From an uncultured Alphaproteobacteria bacterium (lineage in GTDB: Bacteria; Pseudomonadota; Alphaproteobacteria; HIMB59; GCA-002718135): DNA of 64,000 bases. A program made the translations under genes and the position numbers. Of this stretch, positions 1 to 10,310 are shown one piece after another. Below the pieces are notes generated by a model, which was not told the DNA's origin, did no database searches, and saw nothing but the letters and a program-made list of their open reading frames with translations. How positions within the stretch are numbered: position 1 is the stretch's first letter; each line of letters begins with the position of its first letter. The stretch spans positions 124,001-188,000 of the forward strand of contig CACGJH010000001.1 of NCBI GenBank assembly GCA_902573325.1. The letters run 5' to 3'.

Positions 1-60
1 GAATATGCAGGAGTTACTGCACCACCTGAAGGATTATATTTATTGAAAATAGATTACTAA
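1..60 (+). CDS. truA: C-terminal fragment of tRNA pseudouridine synthase A (truncated by window start)
   Basis: Frame 1 reads EYAGVTAPPEGLYLLKIDY-stop, resembling the TruA C-terminus (APP.GLYL..V.Y). Confidence 0.7.
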   Translation, partial: EYAGVTAPPEGLYLLKIDY

Positions 61-620
61 TAAAAGCCAATTTCTGATAAACAAATATCTGCTTGAAAAT
101 CTTTAAATCCAGCAACTAGCCCTAATGTTTTGATATTCTGACCAACTAACTTTTTTGGTTGATAAGCATTTGATTTTTTAAATTCACTAAAGGGTGCTTT
201 TATTACTGTCCACTCAGAATTAGTTTTAAAACTATACTTATAATATTGCCATGGAGCCATCGTCAAAGCGGTTCTTACATGAATTGAATACTCTTCATTA
301 TTACCAAACACTTTAAAATAAACACCCTCAAACTCTTCTGTTGATATTGAAGGTTTTAATTGATTTCTTATTTGAATAAAGCCACCGTTATTTTCAGTCG
401 TGACATCTCCTGTCATATGATAACAATTAACATCATTTACTTTTGATATGATCGCTTTACCCTGAGATAATCCACCCATTACTCCATCAGTAAAAAAGGC
501 CCAATTTTGACCTTGAGAAGAAACTCCGGGTGTTTCTAAGTTATCTAGTATCATTGTATTCTGAGATTGAAGATTGGATGAAAAAAATAAAATAAAAACA
601 AATATTATTAAACTTTTCAA
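57..620 (-). CDS. CIA30 (NDUFAF1-like) family protein with signal peptide
   Basis: 187 aa; N-terminal signal; WAFFTDGVMGGLSQGKA...GFIQIRN CIA30-type motif. Confidence 0.7.
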   Translation of the reverse strand: MKSLIIFVFILFFSSNLQSQNTMILDNLETPGVSSQGQNWAFFTDGVMGGLSQGKAIISKVNDVNCYHMTGDVTTENNGGFIQIRNQLKPSISTEEFEGVYFKVFGNNEEYSIHVRTALTMAPWQYYKYSFKTNSEWTVIKAPFSEFKKSNAYQPKKLVGQNIKTLGLVAGFKDFQADICLSEIGFY

Positions 621-901
621 TTTTTACGATTTTCTGCTAATTTTTTTTTGATAAGAGATAAACCCGTTTCAACTTTTGATTTATATGATTCTTCAAATGC
701 TTTTAACTGCCAATCTGAAAATCTAGATTTTAGTTCAGATAAATTATTTTGTTTCCATTCATTAGAAGTATTTTCATCTTTCCAAATATCTTTTTCTTCA
801 TTGGTTCTTCCACAACCGTAACAATATCCTGAGATTGGGTCAGTTTTACATACGCTAATGCAAGGCGAAGTTACTTTGTTCTGTTCCATGATAATATACA
901 T
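617..901 (-). CDS. DUF1289-type Cys-rich protein
   Basis: SPCISVCKTDPISGYCYGCGRTNEE pattern typical of DUF1289. Confidence 0.75.
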   Translation of the reverse strand: MYIIMEQNKVTSPCISVCKTDPISGYCYGCGRTNEEKDIWKDENTSNEWKQNNLSELKSRFSDWQLKAFEESYKSKVETGLSLIKKKLAENRKN

Positions 902-950
902 ATATTTTTTTTTAGTTTATTCCATTAAAACGATGTAAAACTTTAAAATT

Positions 951-1916
951 ATGACTGATTTTAGCTATTTAAATGTTGATAATGCTTATAAATTAATCAA
1001 CCAAAAGGTAACAAAAACTCCTTTGGTAACTAATGATTACATAAACAATCTTTTAGAAGCTGAAATTTATTTTAAACTTGAGAATTTACAAAATACTGGA
1101 TCATTTAAATTACGTGGAGCTATACATAAAATTACAAAATTAATAGAAACTGTAAAAGACTCAGGTGTAGTAGCATATTCATCAGGTAATCATGCACAGG
1201 CAGTTGCCTATGCATCTATGATTAATACTATTAGTGCAAAAATAATAATGCCTAAAACTGCACCTCAAATAAAAATTGAAAATACAAAAAAATATGGAGC
1301 AGAGGTAATATTATATGACACTTACTTTCAAAGTAGAGAAGAGATAGGAAATGAAATTCAAAAGAAGGATAATAGAGCTTTAATTAAACCCTATGATGAT
1401 AAAGATATAATTGCTGGTCAGGGAACTGCAGCTATCGAAATTGTAAATGATTTGAAAGAGCAATCAATTGAACCTGATCTGTATTTATGTTGTTGTGGAG
1501 GTGGAGGTCTTATTGCAGGAACATCAACATACTTAAAACATATTTACCCAAATATAAAATCATATTCTGTAGAGCCTGAAGAATTTGATGACACAAAAAG
1601 ATCTTTAGAAGCTGGTAAACTTATAGAAAATAAAAAAAATGCTAAATCTTTTTGTGATGCACTATTGGCACCAAAACCTGGTAATATAACTTTTCAAATT
1701 AATTCTAATAATCTTGAAGGAGGACTAAGTGTTTCTGATGAAGAAGTAACAAAAACTATAATTTTATTAGCTGAACAACTTAAAATAGTTGTGGAGCCAG
1801 GAGGAGCAGTTGCAGCTGCAGCAGCATTAAATAATAAAATTGATGTTAAAAATAAAAAAATTATAGTTATGATTTCTGGTGGTAATATCGATCTAAGTTT
1901 ATTTAATAAGTTATAA
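951..1916 (+). CDS. PLP-dependent threonine/serine dehydratase-like protein
   Basis: GSFKLRGA PLP-lysine motif, SSGNHAQAVAYA, CCGGGGLIAG glycine loop. Confidence 0.85.
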   Translation: MTDFSYLNVDNAYKLINQKVTKTPLVTNDYINNLLEAEIYFKLENLQNTGSFKLRGAIHKITKLIETVKDSGVVAYSSGNHAQAVAYASMINTISAKIIMPKTAPQIKIENTKKYGAEVILYDTYFQSREEIGNEIQKKDNRALIKPYDDKDIIAGQGTAAIEIVNDLKEQSIEPDLYLCCCGGGGLIAGTSTYLKHIYPNIKSYSVEPEEFDDTKRSLEAGKLIENKKNAKSFCDALLAPKPGNITFQINSNNLEGGLSVSDEEVTKTIILLAEQLKIVVEPGGAVAAAAALNNKIDVKNKKIIVMISGGNIDLSLFNKL

Positions 1917-3679
1917 TGAATCAATCAAATTTAAAAAAATTACAAAATCTATTAAAAGAAAAAGATACCGATATTTTTGTCATTAATAGAAGTGATGAAT
2001 ATTTAAATGAGTATATTTCCCCAAATGCAGAAAGATTAAATTTTATAACAAACTTTTCTGGTTCAGCAGGAAGAGCAATTATAACACCAACAGATGCCTT
2101 CTTGTATGTTGATGGAAGATATACTTTTCAAGCAAATACTCAAATTAACGCCAAAGAGATTCAAGCAAAACACTTAAATAGCTTTTGGACAGATTTAGAA
2201 AAAATTTTATTAGAAGAAGAATATAAAATTGCATTAGATCCAACACTTCATTCAATTATAGAAATTGAAAAAGTGGTTAAAATGTTAGAGAATTCAACAT
2301 CTCAACTCCAACTAATAGATAAAAATTATGTTGATTTAATATGGGAAAATCAACCAAAAACTCAGTATACAGATATATTTGATCATCCAACAAGTTTTGC
2401 TGGTCAGAGCAGAAGTGAGAAATTAGATATTTTAAAAAAATTTTTAGATCAAAATGAAATTGATCATTACTTTGTTTCTGGGCTTGATAATATTGCTTGG
2501 CTTTTAAATTTAAGAGCAGATGATATACAATATACACCGTTGCTTTATTCTTATCTTCTAATTTCAAAAAATAATAAACACTCTTTGTATATTAAAGAGT
2601 CTTCAATGTCAGAAATTCTAAAAAAAGAAATCCAAACATTAATAAATATTAATAATATTGAAAATATCGGATCAATTTTTAATAACATTAATTCATCCGA
2701 ATCAATTGGTTTAGATTTTAATTCCACCACTTTTTATTTTTTAGATCTTTTAAGAAAACAAAAAATAAATACTAAAAATTTAGCAAATCCATGTATCTTG
2801 TTAAAAGCTATCAAAAATGAAACTGAACTTGATGGAGCAAAAAAAGCACATATAAGAGATGGTGTTAGTATTTCCAAATATATTTATTGGTTAAAAAATA
2901 TCATGGATCCTAAATCAAATGATGAAATAAGTGTTGCAAATCATTTAGAAAATCTACGAAGAAAAAATGAATTATTTCATTCTCTATCATTTGATACAAT
3001 ATCAGCAATTGATCAAAATGCAGCCCTTCCTCATTACCGTGTTACTGAAGAAGGAAAATCATCTTTCTCAGATAATAATATTTATCTTGTTGACTCAGGA
3101 GGGCAATATTTTGATGGAACAACCGATATAACAAGAACTATAATTTTAGGTGAAGCAACAACAGAACAAAAAGATAGATTTACGAGAGTTCTTAAAGGTC
3201 ATATTGCATTATCAAATCATGTTTTTGAAAAGGGAACAAAAGGAGCTGATATTGATTATCTAGCAAGAAAAAGTCTACAAGAAATTAATTTAGATTATGA
3301 TCATGGTACCGGTCACGGTATAGGAAGTTTTTTGAGTGTCCATGAAGCCCCACAACGTATTGCAAAAAAATCAATGTTTGATAGCGTTGAGTTGCTTCCA
3401 GGAATGATTTTATCCAATGAACCTGGATACTATAAAGAAAATGAATATGGTATAAGAACAGAAAATTTAGTCGTGATAAAAGAGAATAATGATAAGAAAT
3501 TATATTTTGAAAACATCTCGTGGTGTCCAATAGATCTGGATCTCATTGAAAGAAGCATGCTTGATCAAATTGAAAGAAATTGGCTAAATAAATATCATAG
3601 AAAGGTGTATGAAAAATTACACACGCACCTTGATAATCAAGAAAGAGATTGGCTTAAAAAGGTAACTTCTGAAGTTTAG
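1916..3679 (+). CDS. Aminopeptidase P family protein (Xaa-Pro aminopeptidase)
   Basis: 587 aa; DSGGQYFDGTTDITRT, HGTGHGIGSFLSVHE, NEPGYY motifs of M24B. Confidence 0.9.
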   Translation: MNQSNLKKLQNLLKEKDTDIFVINRSDEYLNEYISPNAERLNFITNFSGSAGRAIITPTDAFLYVDGRYTFQANTQINAKEIQAKHLNSFWTDLEKILLEEEYKIALDPTLHSIIEIEKVVKMLENSTSQLQLIDKNYVDLIWENQPKTQYTDIFDHPTSFAGQSRSEKLDILKKFLDQNEIDHYFVSGLDNIAWLLNLRADDIQYTPLLYSYLLISKNNKHSLYIKESSMSEILKKEIQTLININNIENIGSIFNNINSSESIGLDFNSTTFYFLDLLRKQKINTKNLANPCILLKAIKNETELDGAKKAHIRDGVSISKYIYWLKNIMDPKSNDEISVANHLENLRRKNELFHSLSFDTISAIDQNAALPHYRVTEEGKSSFSDNNIYLVDSGGQYFDGTTDITRTIILGEATTEQKDRFTRVLKGHIALSNHVFEKGTKGADIDYLARKSLQEINLDYDHGTGHGIGSFLSVHEAPQRIAKKSMFDSVELLPGMILSNEPGYYKENEYGIRTENLVVIKENNDKKLYFENISWCPIDLDLIERSMLDQIERNWLNKYHRKVYEKLHTHLDNQERDWLKKVTSEV

Positions 3680-3681
3680 TT

Positions 3682-3704
3682 AAAGCCGCCAATTATGCGG
3701 CTTT
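3682..3704 (+). terminator. Intrinsic terminator-like hairpin after aminopeptidase P
   Basis: AAAGCCGC-CAATTAT-GCGGCTTT perfect 8-bp stem followed by T-rich CTTATT. Confidence 0.65.
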
Positions 3705-3869
3705 CTTATTGATATCAAATTCAGTTCTTAGGAGATGCTTATCTAATTCAATTTTCCATTCTTTTCCGTATTCAGATTTGAAATATTTAACTAAATCCTC
3801 ATCATTATTGTAGTTTTTGTCGCTTAAATCCTCGTAAACTTTGTTAAAAAAGTTAAAAACATTAATCAT
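3693..3869 (-). CDS. Small hypothetical protein, 58 aa (not in supplied ORF track)
   Basis: Hand translation: MINVFNFFNKVYEDLSDKNYNNDEDLVKYFKSEYGKEWKIELDKHLLRTEFDINKKAA*; upstream GAAAGGA Shine-Dalgarno-like sequence. Confidence 0.65.
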   Translation of the reverse strand: MINVFNFFNKVYEDLSDKNYNNDEDLVKYFKSEYGKEWKIELDKHLLRTEFDINKKAA

Positions 3870-4072
3870 TATTTATTCCTTTCAATTATAAAATAGTAAT
3901 TATTCTATGCAATCAAAGTATAAAAATATGAATTTTAATATGCAAAATATGCATATGTAAATATTTTAAAAATTTAAATGTACTTAAATTATTTAATAAT
4001 AATTAAAATTAATTGTTCCTGATTGACTTTGTACATTAATACTTCATAGATTTTATAATATTATAACTTTCA

Positions 4073-5176
4073 ATGATAATAATTTTAACACAATGTTTTC
4101 CGTCTAGAGTAGGGGGAATTGAAACATTGATGTATGACATTGCATTAAATTTAAGTCATAAACACAATGTAAAGGTTTTAGCTGACCAACAAGACAGTAC
4201 TAAAGATTTAGAATTTGATAAAAACAATAAAAATTTTTCAATATTAAGATTTAAGGGTTTAAAATTTTTAAGAAAAAGAAATAAATTTAATCAACTTAAA
4301 AATATTTGTTCTTCAAATAATATTAAAGCAGTCATCACTGATAGCTGGAAAAGTCTTGAGTTACCAATTAATTTTTTAAAAGAAAAAAAAATCCCAATTA
4401 TTAGTCTTGTACATGGAAACGAAATAATAATCAAAAACGATAATCATCATAAACGAATAAAGAAAGTTTTAGAATTAGCAAACGCATTAGTGGTCAATTC
4501 ATCATATACTAAAAACTTACTTTCAAAAATAAGTGAAAACTTAAAAAAAATTGAGGTTATCTATCCAGGTGTAAAATCTACTAAGGATATTATAGAACAA
4601 GCAATAGATTTAGACGATAGTTATCCAACGTTGCTTACTCTTGCCAGACTAGAAAAAAGAAAAGGACATTCGTATATTCTTAAATCTATTTTTAATTTAA
4701 AAAAAATTTATCCAAATATTCAATATATAATTGCTGGTGAAGGTGATCAGTTAGAGAATATAAAGAAAGAAATAAAAAATTATAATCTAGAATCAAATGT
4801 GAAGTTAGTTGGAACAATAAATGAAAATCAAAAAAAATTCATTTTTTCTAAGACTGATATTATGATCATGCCAACAATAGATGAAACTCATGCAAATTCT
4901 ATTGAAGGTTTTGGAATTGCCTACATTGAAGCAGCACAATATGGAATTCCTTCAATTGCCTCAAATGTTGGAGGTACTCCTGAAGCTGTATTGCATAATA
5001 AAACAGGTTTAATTATTAATAATTTTAATGAATTAGATGAATCAATTAAGAATTTAGTTGAGAACAAACAAAATAGAATTGAATTAGGACAAAATGCAAA
5101 AAATAGAGCAGAAAATGAATTAATCTGGGAAAAACAAGTAGTAAAATATAATAAGTTAATAGATGATATTCAATGA
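4073..5176 (+). CDS. Glycosyltransferase family 4 (group 1)
   Basis: PSRVGGIETLMYD N-terminus, EGFGIAYIEAAQYGIPSIASNVGGTPEAV C-terminal motif. Confidence 0.85.
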   Translation: MIIILTQCFPSRVGGIETLMYDIALNLSHKHNVKVLADQQDSTKDLEFDKNNKNFSILRFKGLKFLRKRNKFNQLKNICSSNNIKAVITDSWKSLELPINFLKEKKIPIISLVHGNEIIIKNDNHHKRIKKVLELANALVVNSSYTKNLLSKISENLKKIEVIYPGVKSTKDIIEQAIDLDDSYPTLLTLARLEKRKGHSYILKSIFNLKKIYPNIQYIIAGEGDQLENIKKEIKNYNLESNVKLVGTINENQKKFIFSKTDIMIMPTIDETHANSIEGFGIAYIEAAQYGIPSIASNVGGTPEAVLHNKTGLIINNFNELDESIKNLVENKQNRIELGQNAKNRAENELIWEKQVVKYNKLIDDIQ

Positions 5177-6105
5177 CTATTTTATTTCATAACACAACTT
5201 TTGACAAAATTGATGTTTGGAAAAAAACAATAAAAAAATATTTTAAAAATGAAAAAATAATTTCTTTAAAAGATTATAAAAATTTTCATGATGTAAATTG
5301 TGCAATTATTTGGAATCTACCTGATAATATTCTTTCAAGACTAAAAAATCTCCAAGTTATTTTCTCTATGGGAGCTGGAGTAGATCACATTCTAAAACTT
5401 AAAAATTATAATAAAAAAATTCCCATAATCAGAATAAAAGATGAAGAAATGGGGGAGAGAATTGCCAATTATTCTTTAGCTCAAATACTAAATTATCAAT
5501 TAAATTTTAAAATTTTTCAAAATTCTCAAATCAAAAAATACTGGTCTGGAGAAAGGACACCAATTGATAATAAAAATTTAACAGTAGGTATTTTAGGTCT
5601 AGGCTTTCTTGGAAATCATATTGCAAAATTACTAAATAAATTAAATTATAATGTTATCGCATATAAAAAAAATCGAGCAAAAGTAAAAAATATAAAAATA
5701 TATACGGGTAAAAATATTATAAGTTTTATCAAAAGCTCTGATGTTATCATTTCTATTCTACCATCAACAGCTCAAACAAATAACATAATAGATAAAAAGT
5801 TTTTAAAGAATATGAAAAAAAATTCTTGTTTAATAAATATAGGCAGAGGAAATGCAATTGAAGAGAAAGATCTTCTAAATCATTTAAAGAAAAACAAAAA
5901 TTTTTATGCTTATTTAGATGTCTTTAAAGATGAACCTTTAAAATCAAGTAGTCAATTTTGGAAACTGCCAAATGTAACTATTACTCCCCACGTTGCTGGT
6001 GTAACAGCTATAGAGCCATCTGTTAAATATATGTACTCCAAATATAAAAAACTAAAAAAAAATAAAAATATAAAATCAGATGTTAATCCATCTGATGGAT
6101 ATTAA
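5173..6105 (+). CDS. Glyoxylate/hydroxypyruvate reductase A-like D-2-hydroxyacid dehydrogenase
   Basis: GILGLGFLGNHIA Rossmann motif; LINIGRGNAIEEKDL; TPHVAGVT. Confidence 0.85.
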   Translation: MTILFHNTTFDKIDVWKKTIKKYFKNEKIISLKDYKNFHDVNCAIIWNLPDNILSRLKNLQVIFSMGAGVDHILKLKNYNKKIPIIRIKDEEMGERIANYSLAQILNYQLNFKIFQNSQIKKYWSGERTPIDNKNLTVGILGLGFLGNHIAKLLNKLNYNVIAYKKNRAKVKNIKIYTGKNIISFIKSSDVIISILPSTAQTNNIIDKKFLKNMKKNSCLINIGRGNAIEEKDLLNHLKKNKNFYAYLDVFKDEPLKSSSQFWKLPNVTITPHVAGVTAIEPSVKYMYSKYKKLKKNKNIKSDVNPSDGY

Positions 6106-7280
6106 TTAACATCAAAATAATTTTCTAAAATTCTAAAATAAATATTTTCTAATTTAATAATATCTTCAACAAAAACAAATTCATCTACTTTATGAAGAGT
6201 TTGATTTCTAAGACCTAACTCTACTACTTCACAATAGTTCTTTATATATCTTGCATCAGAAGTACCACCATCGGTTGCTTGCTCAGGTGGGCTATTTCTG
6301 CCTGTAACATCAGAAATTGATTTTGAAATAATATTATATAAATCACCGGCTTTATTCAAAAATGACTCAGCTGTTGCATCATAGGTATAAGTGCAACTAG
6401 CGTTTTCTAGTTTAGAGAAAATCTTTTCTATTTTATTATCGATCCATTTTATAAGTGAGTCAGATGAGTGCATATCATTAAATCTAATATTAACTGTTGC
6501 TTTAGCTAATTCTGGAATTACGTTTTGAACAGGATTGCCAATATCTATAGTAGCAATTTGAACTGATGTTGGTAAAAAATTTTCATTACCTTCATCTAGC
6601 GGCTCTTCTAATATACTATTTAATAAATTCACTAAGTGATGTGAAGAATTTTCAGCTAAGTGAGAATTCGCCGTATGCCCTTGAATCCCTTTTACCTGAA
6701 AAAAGAAACTAACTGATCCTCTTCTTCCAATTTTTACTTTATCGCCGACCTCATTTTTAGAAGTCGGTTCACCAACTAGACAATGATCAAATTTATAATT
6801 TTGTTTACTTGCCCATTCTAGAATTCTTGGTGTGCCGTTTACAGAATCTCTTTCTTCATCTCCTGTAATAATGAATGAAATCTTACCTGGAATATTTTTA
6901 TATTTATCTACAAATCTTTTAGCGGCACTAATGAAACAAGCAACACTGCTTTTCATATCTTCACTGCCTCTTCCATAAAGTTTACCATCATCTATTTTTG
7001 CTGAAAAAGGAGGATATTTCCAAGAACTTTCATTTCCTACTGGAACTACATCTGTGTGACCAGCATAAGCAAAATGCTTTCCTTCATTTCCTATCGTTGC
7101 AAATAAATTTTTTACTTCATAAGAATTGTTTCCAGAGAAAATTAACGGATGACAGTCACATCCTATAGCACTTAGATGATTTTCAACAACTGTTAAAGCG
7201 CCCTCATCTTTTGGAGTTACACTTGCACATTTAACTAAGGATTGTGTAAGAGTAACTGGATCAAAATTAATTTCTGACAT
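6102..7280 (-). CDS. dapE: Succinyl-diaminopimelate desuccinylase
   Basis: M20 motifs (YAGHTDVVPVG, GRGSEDMKSS, TDGGTSDARY); adjacent to dapD. Confidence 0.92.
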   Translation of the reverse strand: MSEINFDPVTLTQSLVKCASVTPKDEGALTVVENHLSAIGCDCHPLIFSGNNSYEVKNLFATIGNEGKHFAYAGHTDVVPVGNESSWKYPPFSAKIDDGKLYGRGSEDMKSSVACFISAAKRFVDKYKNIPGKISFIITGDEERDSVNGTPRILEWASKQNYKFDHCLVGEPTSKNEVGDKVKIGRRGSVSFFFQVKGIQGHTANSHLAENSSHHLVNLLNSILEEPLDEGNENFLPTSVQIATIDIGNPVQNVIPELAKATVNIRFNDMHSSDSLIKWIDNKIEKIFSKLENASCTYTYDATAESFLNKAGDLYNIISKSISDVTGRNSPPEQATDGGTSDARYIKNYCEVVELGLRNQTLHKVDEFVFVEDIIKLENIYFRILENYFDVN

Positions 7281-8104
7281 TAATCTCTTAAAAGATCATT
7301 GATTGATGTTTTGCTTCTAGTTTTTTCATCAACTCTTTTAACAATAACTGCACAGTATAAAGAAGGATTAATATCTCCTTCTTTTTTTCCTGGCAATGTA
7401 CCTGGTACCACAACCGAATACGCTGGAACTTTTCCCATATGAATTTCCCCAGTTGATCGATCGACTATTTTTGTAGATGCTCCAATAAATACACCCATTG
7501 ATAAAACCGCACCTTCACCAACAATAACACCTTCAGCTACTTCACTTCTAGCTCCAATAAAACAATTGTCTTCAATAATCACAGGATTTGCTTGAAGAGG
7601 TTCAAGTACACCACCAATCCCAGCGCCTCCAGAAATATGACAGTTTTTACCTATTTGTGCACATGATCCAACTGTTGCCCAAGTATCAATCATTGTTCCT
7701 TCGTCAACATATGCACCAAGATTTACAAAAGAAGGCATTAAAACAACACCTTTAGCAATAAATGCAGATTTTCTTACAACAGCGTCTGGTACATATCGAA
7801 ATCCTGCTTTCAGATGATCATCTTTAGTCCAATTTGCAGTTTTACTTTCTACTTTGTCAAACCAAGTAGCATGCGATGCTTTAATGATTTCATTATCATT
7901 TAATCTGAAACTTAAAAGAATTGCCTTTTTAATCCATTGATTAACTTGCCATTCATTATTAATTTTTTCACAAACCCTTAAGCTTCCACTATCAAGTTTG
8001 TTTAAAGTTTCATCTACTGCATTTCTAATATCACCTGCAGTATTGACATTAATATTATCTCTCTCCTCAAAGGCATCATTTATAATTCTTTCCAGATCAC
8101 TCAT
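7280..8104 (-). CDS. dapD: 2,3,4,5-tetrahydropyridine-2,6-dicarboxylate N-succinyltransferase
   Basis: Left-handed beta-helix hexapeptide repeats; [26 protein letters not shown]. Confidence 0.95.
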   Translation of the reverse strand: MSDLERIINDAFEERDNINVNTAGDIRNAVDETLNKLDSGSLRVCEKINNEWQVNQWIKKAILLSFRLNDNEIIKASHATWFDKVESKTANWTKDDHLKAGFRYVPDAVVRKSAFIAKGVVLMPSFVNLGAYVDEGTMIDTWATVGSCAQIGKNCHISGGAGIGGVLEPLQANPVIIEDNCFIGARSEVAEGVIVGEGAVLSMGVFIGASTKIVDRSTGEIHMGKVPAYSVVVPGTLPGKKEGDINPSLYCAVIVKRVDEKTRSKTSINDLLRD

Positions 8105-8775
8105 ATTTTACCCTCATTTACATCTTTTAAAAATAAACTCAAATCTCTTGTTTGAAAATCTAAATATTCTTTAGATGCTTCAATATCATCGGAAAAATTT
8201 TCATAACCAGCATCAACCCAGACAGGTGTAAAACCAACTTTTTTTGCTGGAACTAAATTCTTTGCAATATCATCAAACATTGCGGATTTATTTGCTTCGA
8301 TATCAAATAAGTCGATAATTTTTTCATAGGGAGAAATTTCTGGCTTAGGAATATAATTAGCCATTTTAATATCATATATTTCATCAAAAAAGTTTGTTAG
8401 ATTTATTTTCTCTAACACATCTAAGACATGTTGCTTATTAGCATTTGTATAAATAATTTTTCTTCCCTCAAGTTTATATAATTCATCATTAAGATTTTGA
8501 TTTGGACCAACAATTGAGTAATCTAACTTATGAACTTCTTCTAAAAAATAATCAGGATCTACACCATGATTATCCATCATACCTCTTAATGTAGTGCCAT
8601 GTTGCTTGTAATATTTTGCTTGTAGTTTTTTTGCTTCAGCTAATTCCATATTTAAATTTTTAGCTACAAACTCACCCATTAACTTATGTACTTGCTGAAA
8701 AATTCCACTGTCTGCAGAGTACAGTGTGTTATCTAGATCAAATATCCAGGTATTGATGTTATCTTTAAAGCTCAT
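8101..8775 (-). CDS. Pyrimidine 5'-nucleotidase family HAD hydrolase
   Basis: [10 protein letters not shown] motif I; between dapD and argB. Confidence 0.85.
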   Translation of the reverse strand: MSFKDNINTWIFDLDNTLYSADSGIFQQVHKLMGEFVAKNLNMELAEAKKLQAKYYKQHGTTLRGMMDNHGVDPDYFLEEVHKLDYSIVGPNQNLNDELYKLEGRKIIYTNANKQHVLDVLEKINLTNFFDEIYDIKMANYIPKPEISPYEKIIDLFDIEANKSAMFDDIAKNLVPAKKVGFTPVWVDAGYENFSDDIEASKEYLDFQTRDLSLFLKDVNEGKI

Positions 8776-9687
8776 TTAATTACTTGTTATTTGTGTACCA
8801 ATTCCATGTTCAGTGAATAACTCTAATATTACTGAATGAGGAATTCTTCCATCTAAAATAGTAGATTTTTTAACACCTTTTTTCATTGCATCAATACATG
8901 TATTAATTTTCGGCTTCATACCTCCAGAAATATATTCTTTATTAGCAATATTTTTAGCTTCTTCTAAAGTTATTGATGATATTAATTTTTCATCTTTGTC
9001 TAAAATTCCAGGTACATCGGTTAGTAATAATAATTTACTTGCCTGTAACTCACCTGCTATAAAACCCGCAACAGTGTCAGCATTAATATTATATGTAAAA
9101 TTATTTTCATCCTTACCTAAAGGAGATATGACAGGTATTTGACCATTTTTTATAAAGCTAGTTAGCATATCTTTGTTTAATTTTTTTGGTTGTCCAACAA
9201 AACCAATATCAACTATTTTTTCAATATTTGAATCACTGTCTTTAATTTCCACATTCAATTTAGTTGCAGTGACTAAGTTATCATTACCAGATACTCCTAT
9301 CGCTTTTCCTCCAGAGGCACTTATAGATTCTACTATTTCTGAATTGATATCCTTAGATAAAACTTCCTCAACTACCTTAATTGTTTCTTTATCAGTAACT
9401 CGTAATCCTTCAACAAATTGTGTTGATATATTTTTTGATTTAAGTCTCTCACCAATTTGAGGTCCTCCACCATGAATAATAATTGGTGACACACCTACTT
9501 CTTTTAGTAACCCAATATCTCTTGAAAAACTCTCTGACAGTTTTTTATCTCCCATTGCATGTCCACCGTATTTTATTACAATGGTATCACCACTATGTTC
9601 TCGAATGTATGGAAGAGCTTCAACTAAGGTTGAGGCTTTATGAATAAAATAAGCCTGATCACTCTCTGATAAAAAATCAAATTTCAT
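8776..9687 (-). CDS. argB: Acetylglutamate kinase
   Basis: VIKYGGHAM, IIHGGGPQIGERLK, GGMKPKINTC motifs. Confidence 0.95.
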   Translation of the reverse strand: MKFDFLSESDQAYFIHKASTLVEALPYIREHSGDTIVIKYGGHAMGDKKLSESFSRDIGLLKEVGVSPIIIHGGGPQIGERLKSKNISTQFVEGLRVTDKETIKVVEEVLSKDINSEIVESISASGGKAIGVSGNDNLVTATKLNVEIKDSDSNIEKIVDIGFVGQPKKLNKDMLTSFIKNGQIPVISPLGKDENNFTYNINADTVAGFIAGELQASKLLLLTDVPGILDKDEKLISSITLEEAKNIANKEYISGGMKPKINTCIDAMKKGVKKSTILDGRIPHSVILELFTEHGIGTQITSN

Positions 9688-9689
9688 AT

Positions 9690-10310
9690 TTATTGTGATA
9701 ACCCGTATATAGATCTTTGAATCTCTGTAATACCATTATTTTTTTTGGTCTCAGATTGATATATTTTCGTAAATGATTTTTCATAATTTTGCATTAAACT
9801 TAAAATTGATTTTTTTTGATATTCTAAATAGTTATTAGATATTTTATCTATTTTAGTTAAAATTATTGAAAATTTTCTTGAACAATCACTCAATAAATCC
9901 AACATATCAATATCAGAATTTTTGATACCAACTTTTGAGTCAATGAGTAAAAAAACATGATCAAGTGTATCTCTATTTTCTATATATTCTTCAATCAAGG
10001 TCATTAAATTTTCTCGTGCAACTTTTGATACTTTGGCAAAACCATAACCAGGTAAATCAATCATATTTATTTTTTCACTAATTAAAAAAACATTTATAGC
10101 CTGCGTTCTTCCTGGAGTTTTACTAGTTTTTGCTAATTTTTTTGTTTTAGTTAACGAATTTATTAAACTAGATTTTCCAACATTAGATCTACCTATAAAA
10201 CAACATTCTTTTTTTATATCTGAATAAGGAATATCTTTAAATGACTGAAAGGAACCTAAAAACTTATTATTATTAAAAAAGTTATTTAAATTTTTATTTA
10301 AGCTAGCCAT
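9690..10310 (-). CDS. engB: Ribosome biogenesis GTP-binding protein EngB/YsxC/YihA
   Basis: GRSNVGKSSLIN, MIDLPGYGFAKVS, LTKIDKIS. Confidence 0.93.
   Translation of the reverse strand: MASLNKNLNNFFNNNKFLGSFQSFKDIPYSDIKKECCFIGRSNVGKSSLINSLTKTKKLAKTSKTPGRTQAINVFLISEKINMIDLPGYGFAKVSKVARENLMTLIEEYIENRDTLDHVFLLIDSKVGIKNSDIDMLDLLSDCSRKFSIILTKIDKISNNYLEYQKKSILSLMQNYEKSFTKIYQSETKKNNGITEIQRSIYGLSQ

Noticed and set aside
1694-1924. Antisense 76-aa ORF in the dehydratase gene
   Set aside because: Lies wholly opposite a well-supported enzyme gene, with no recognisable domain.
3870-4072. Possible small RNA or repeat in the ~200-bp gap (ATATGCA direct repeats, ATATGCATAT palindrome)
   Set aside because: Short AT-rich repeats are expected by chance here; no stable GC-rich hairpin or terminator seen.
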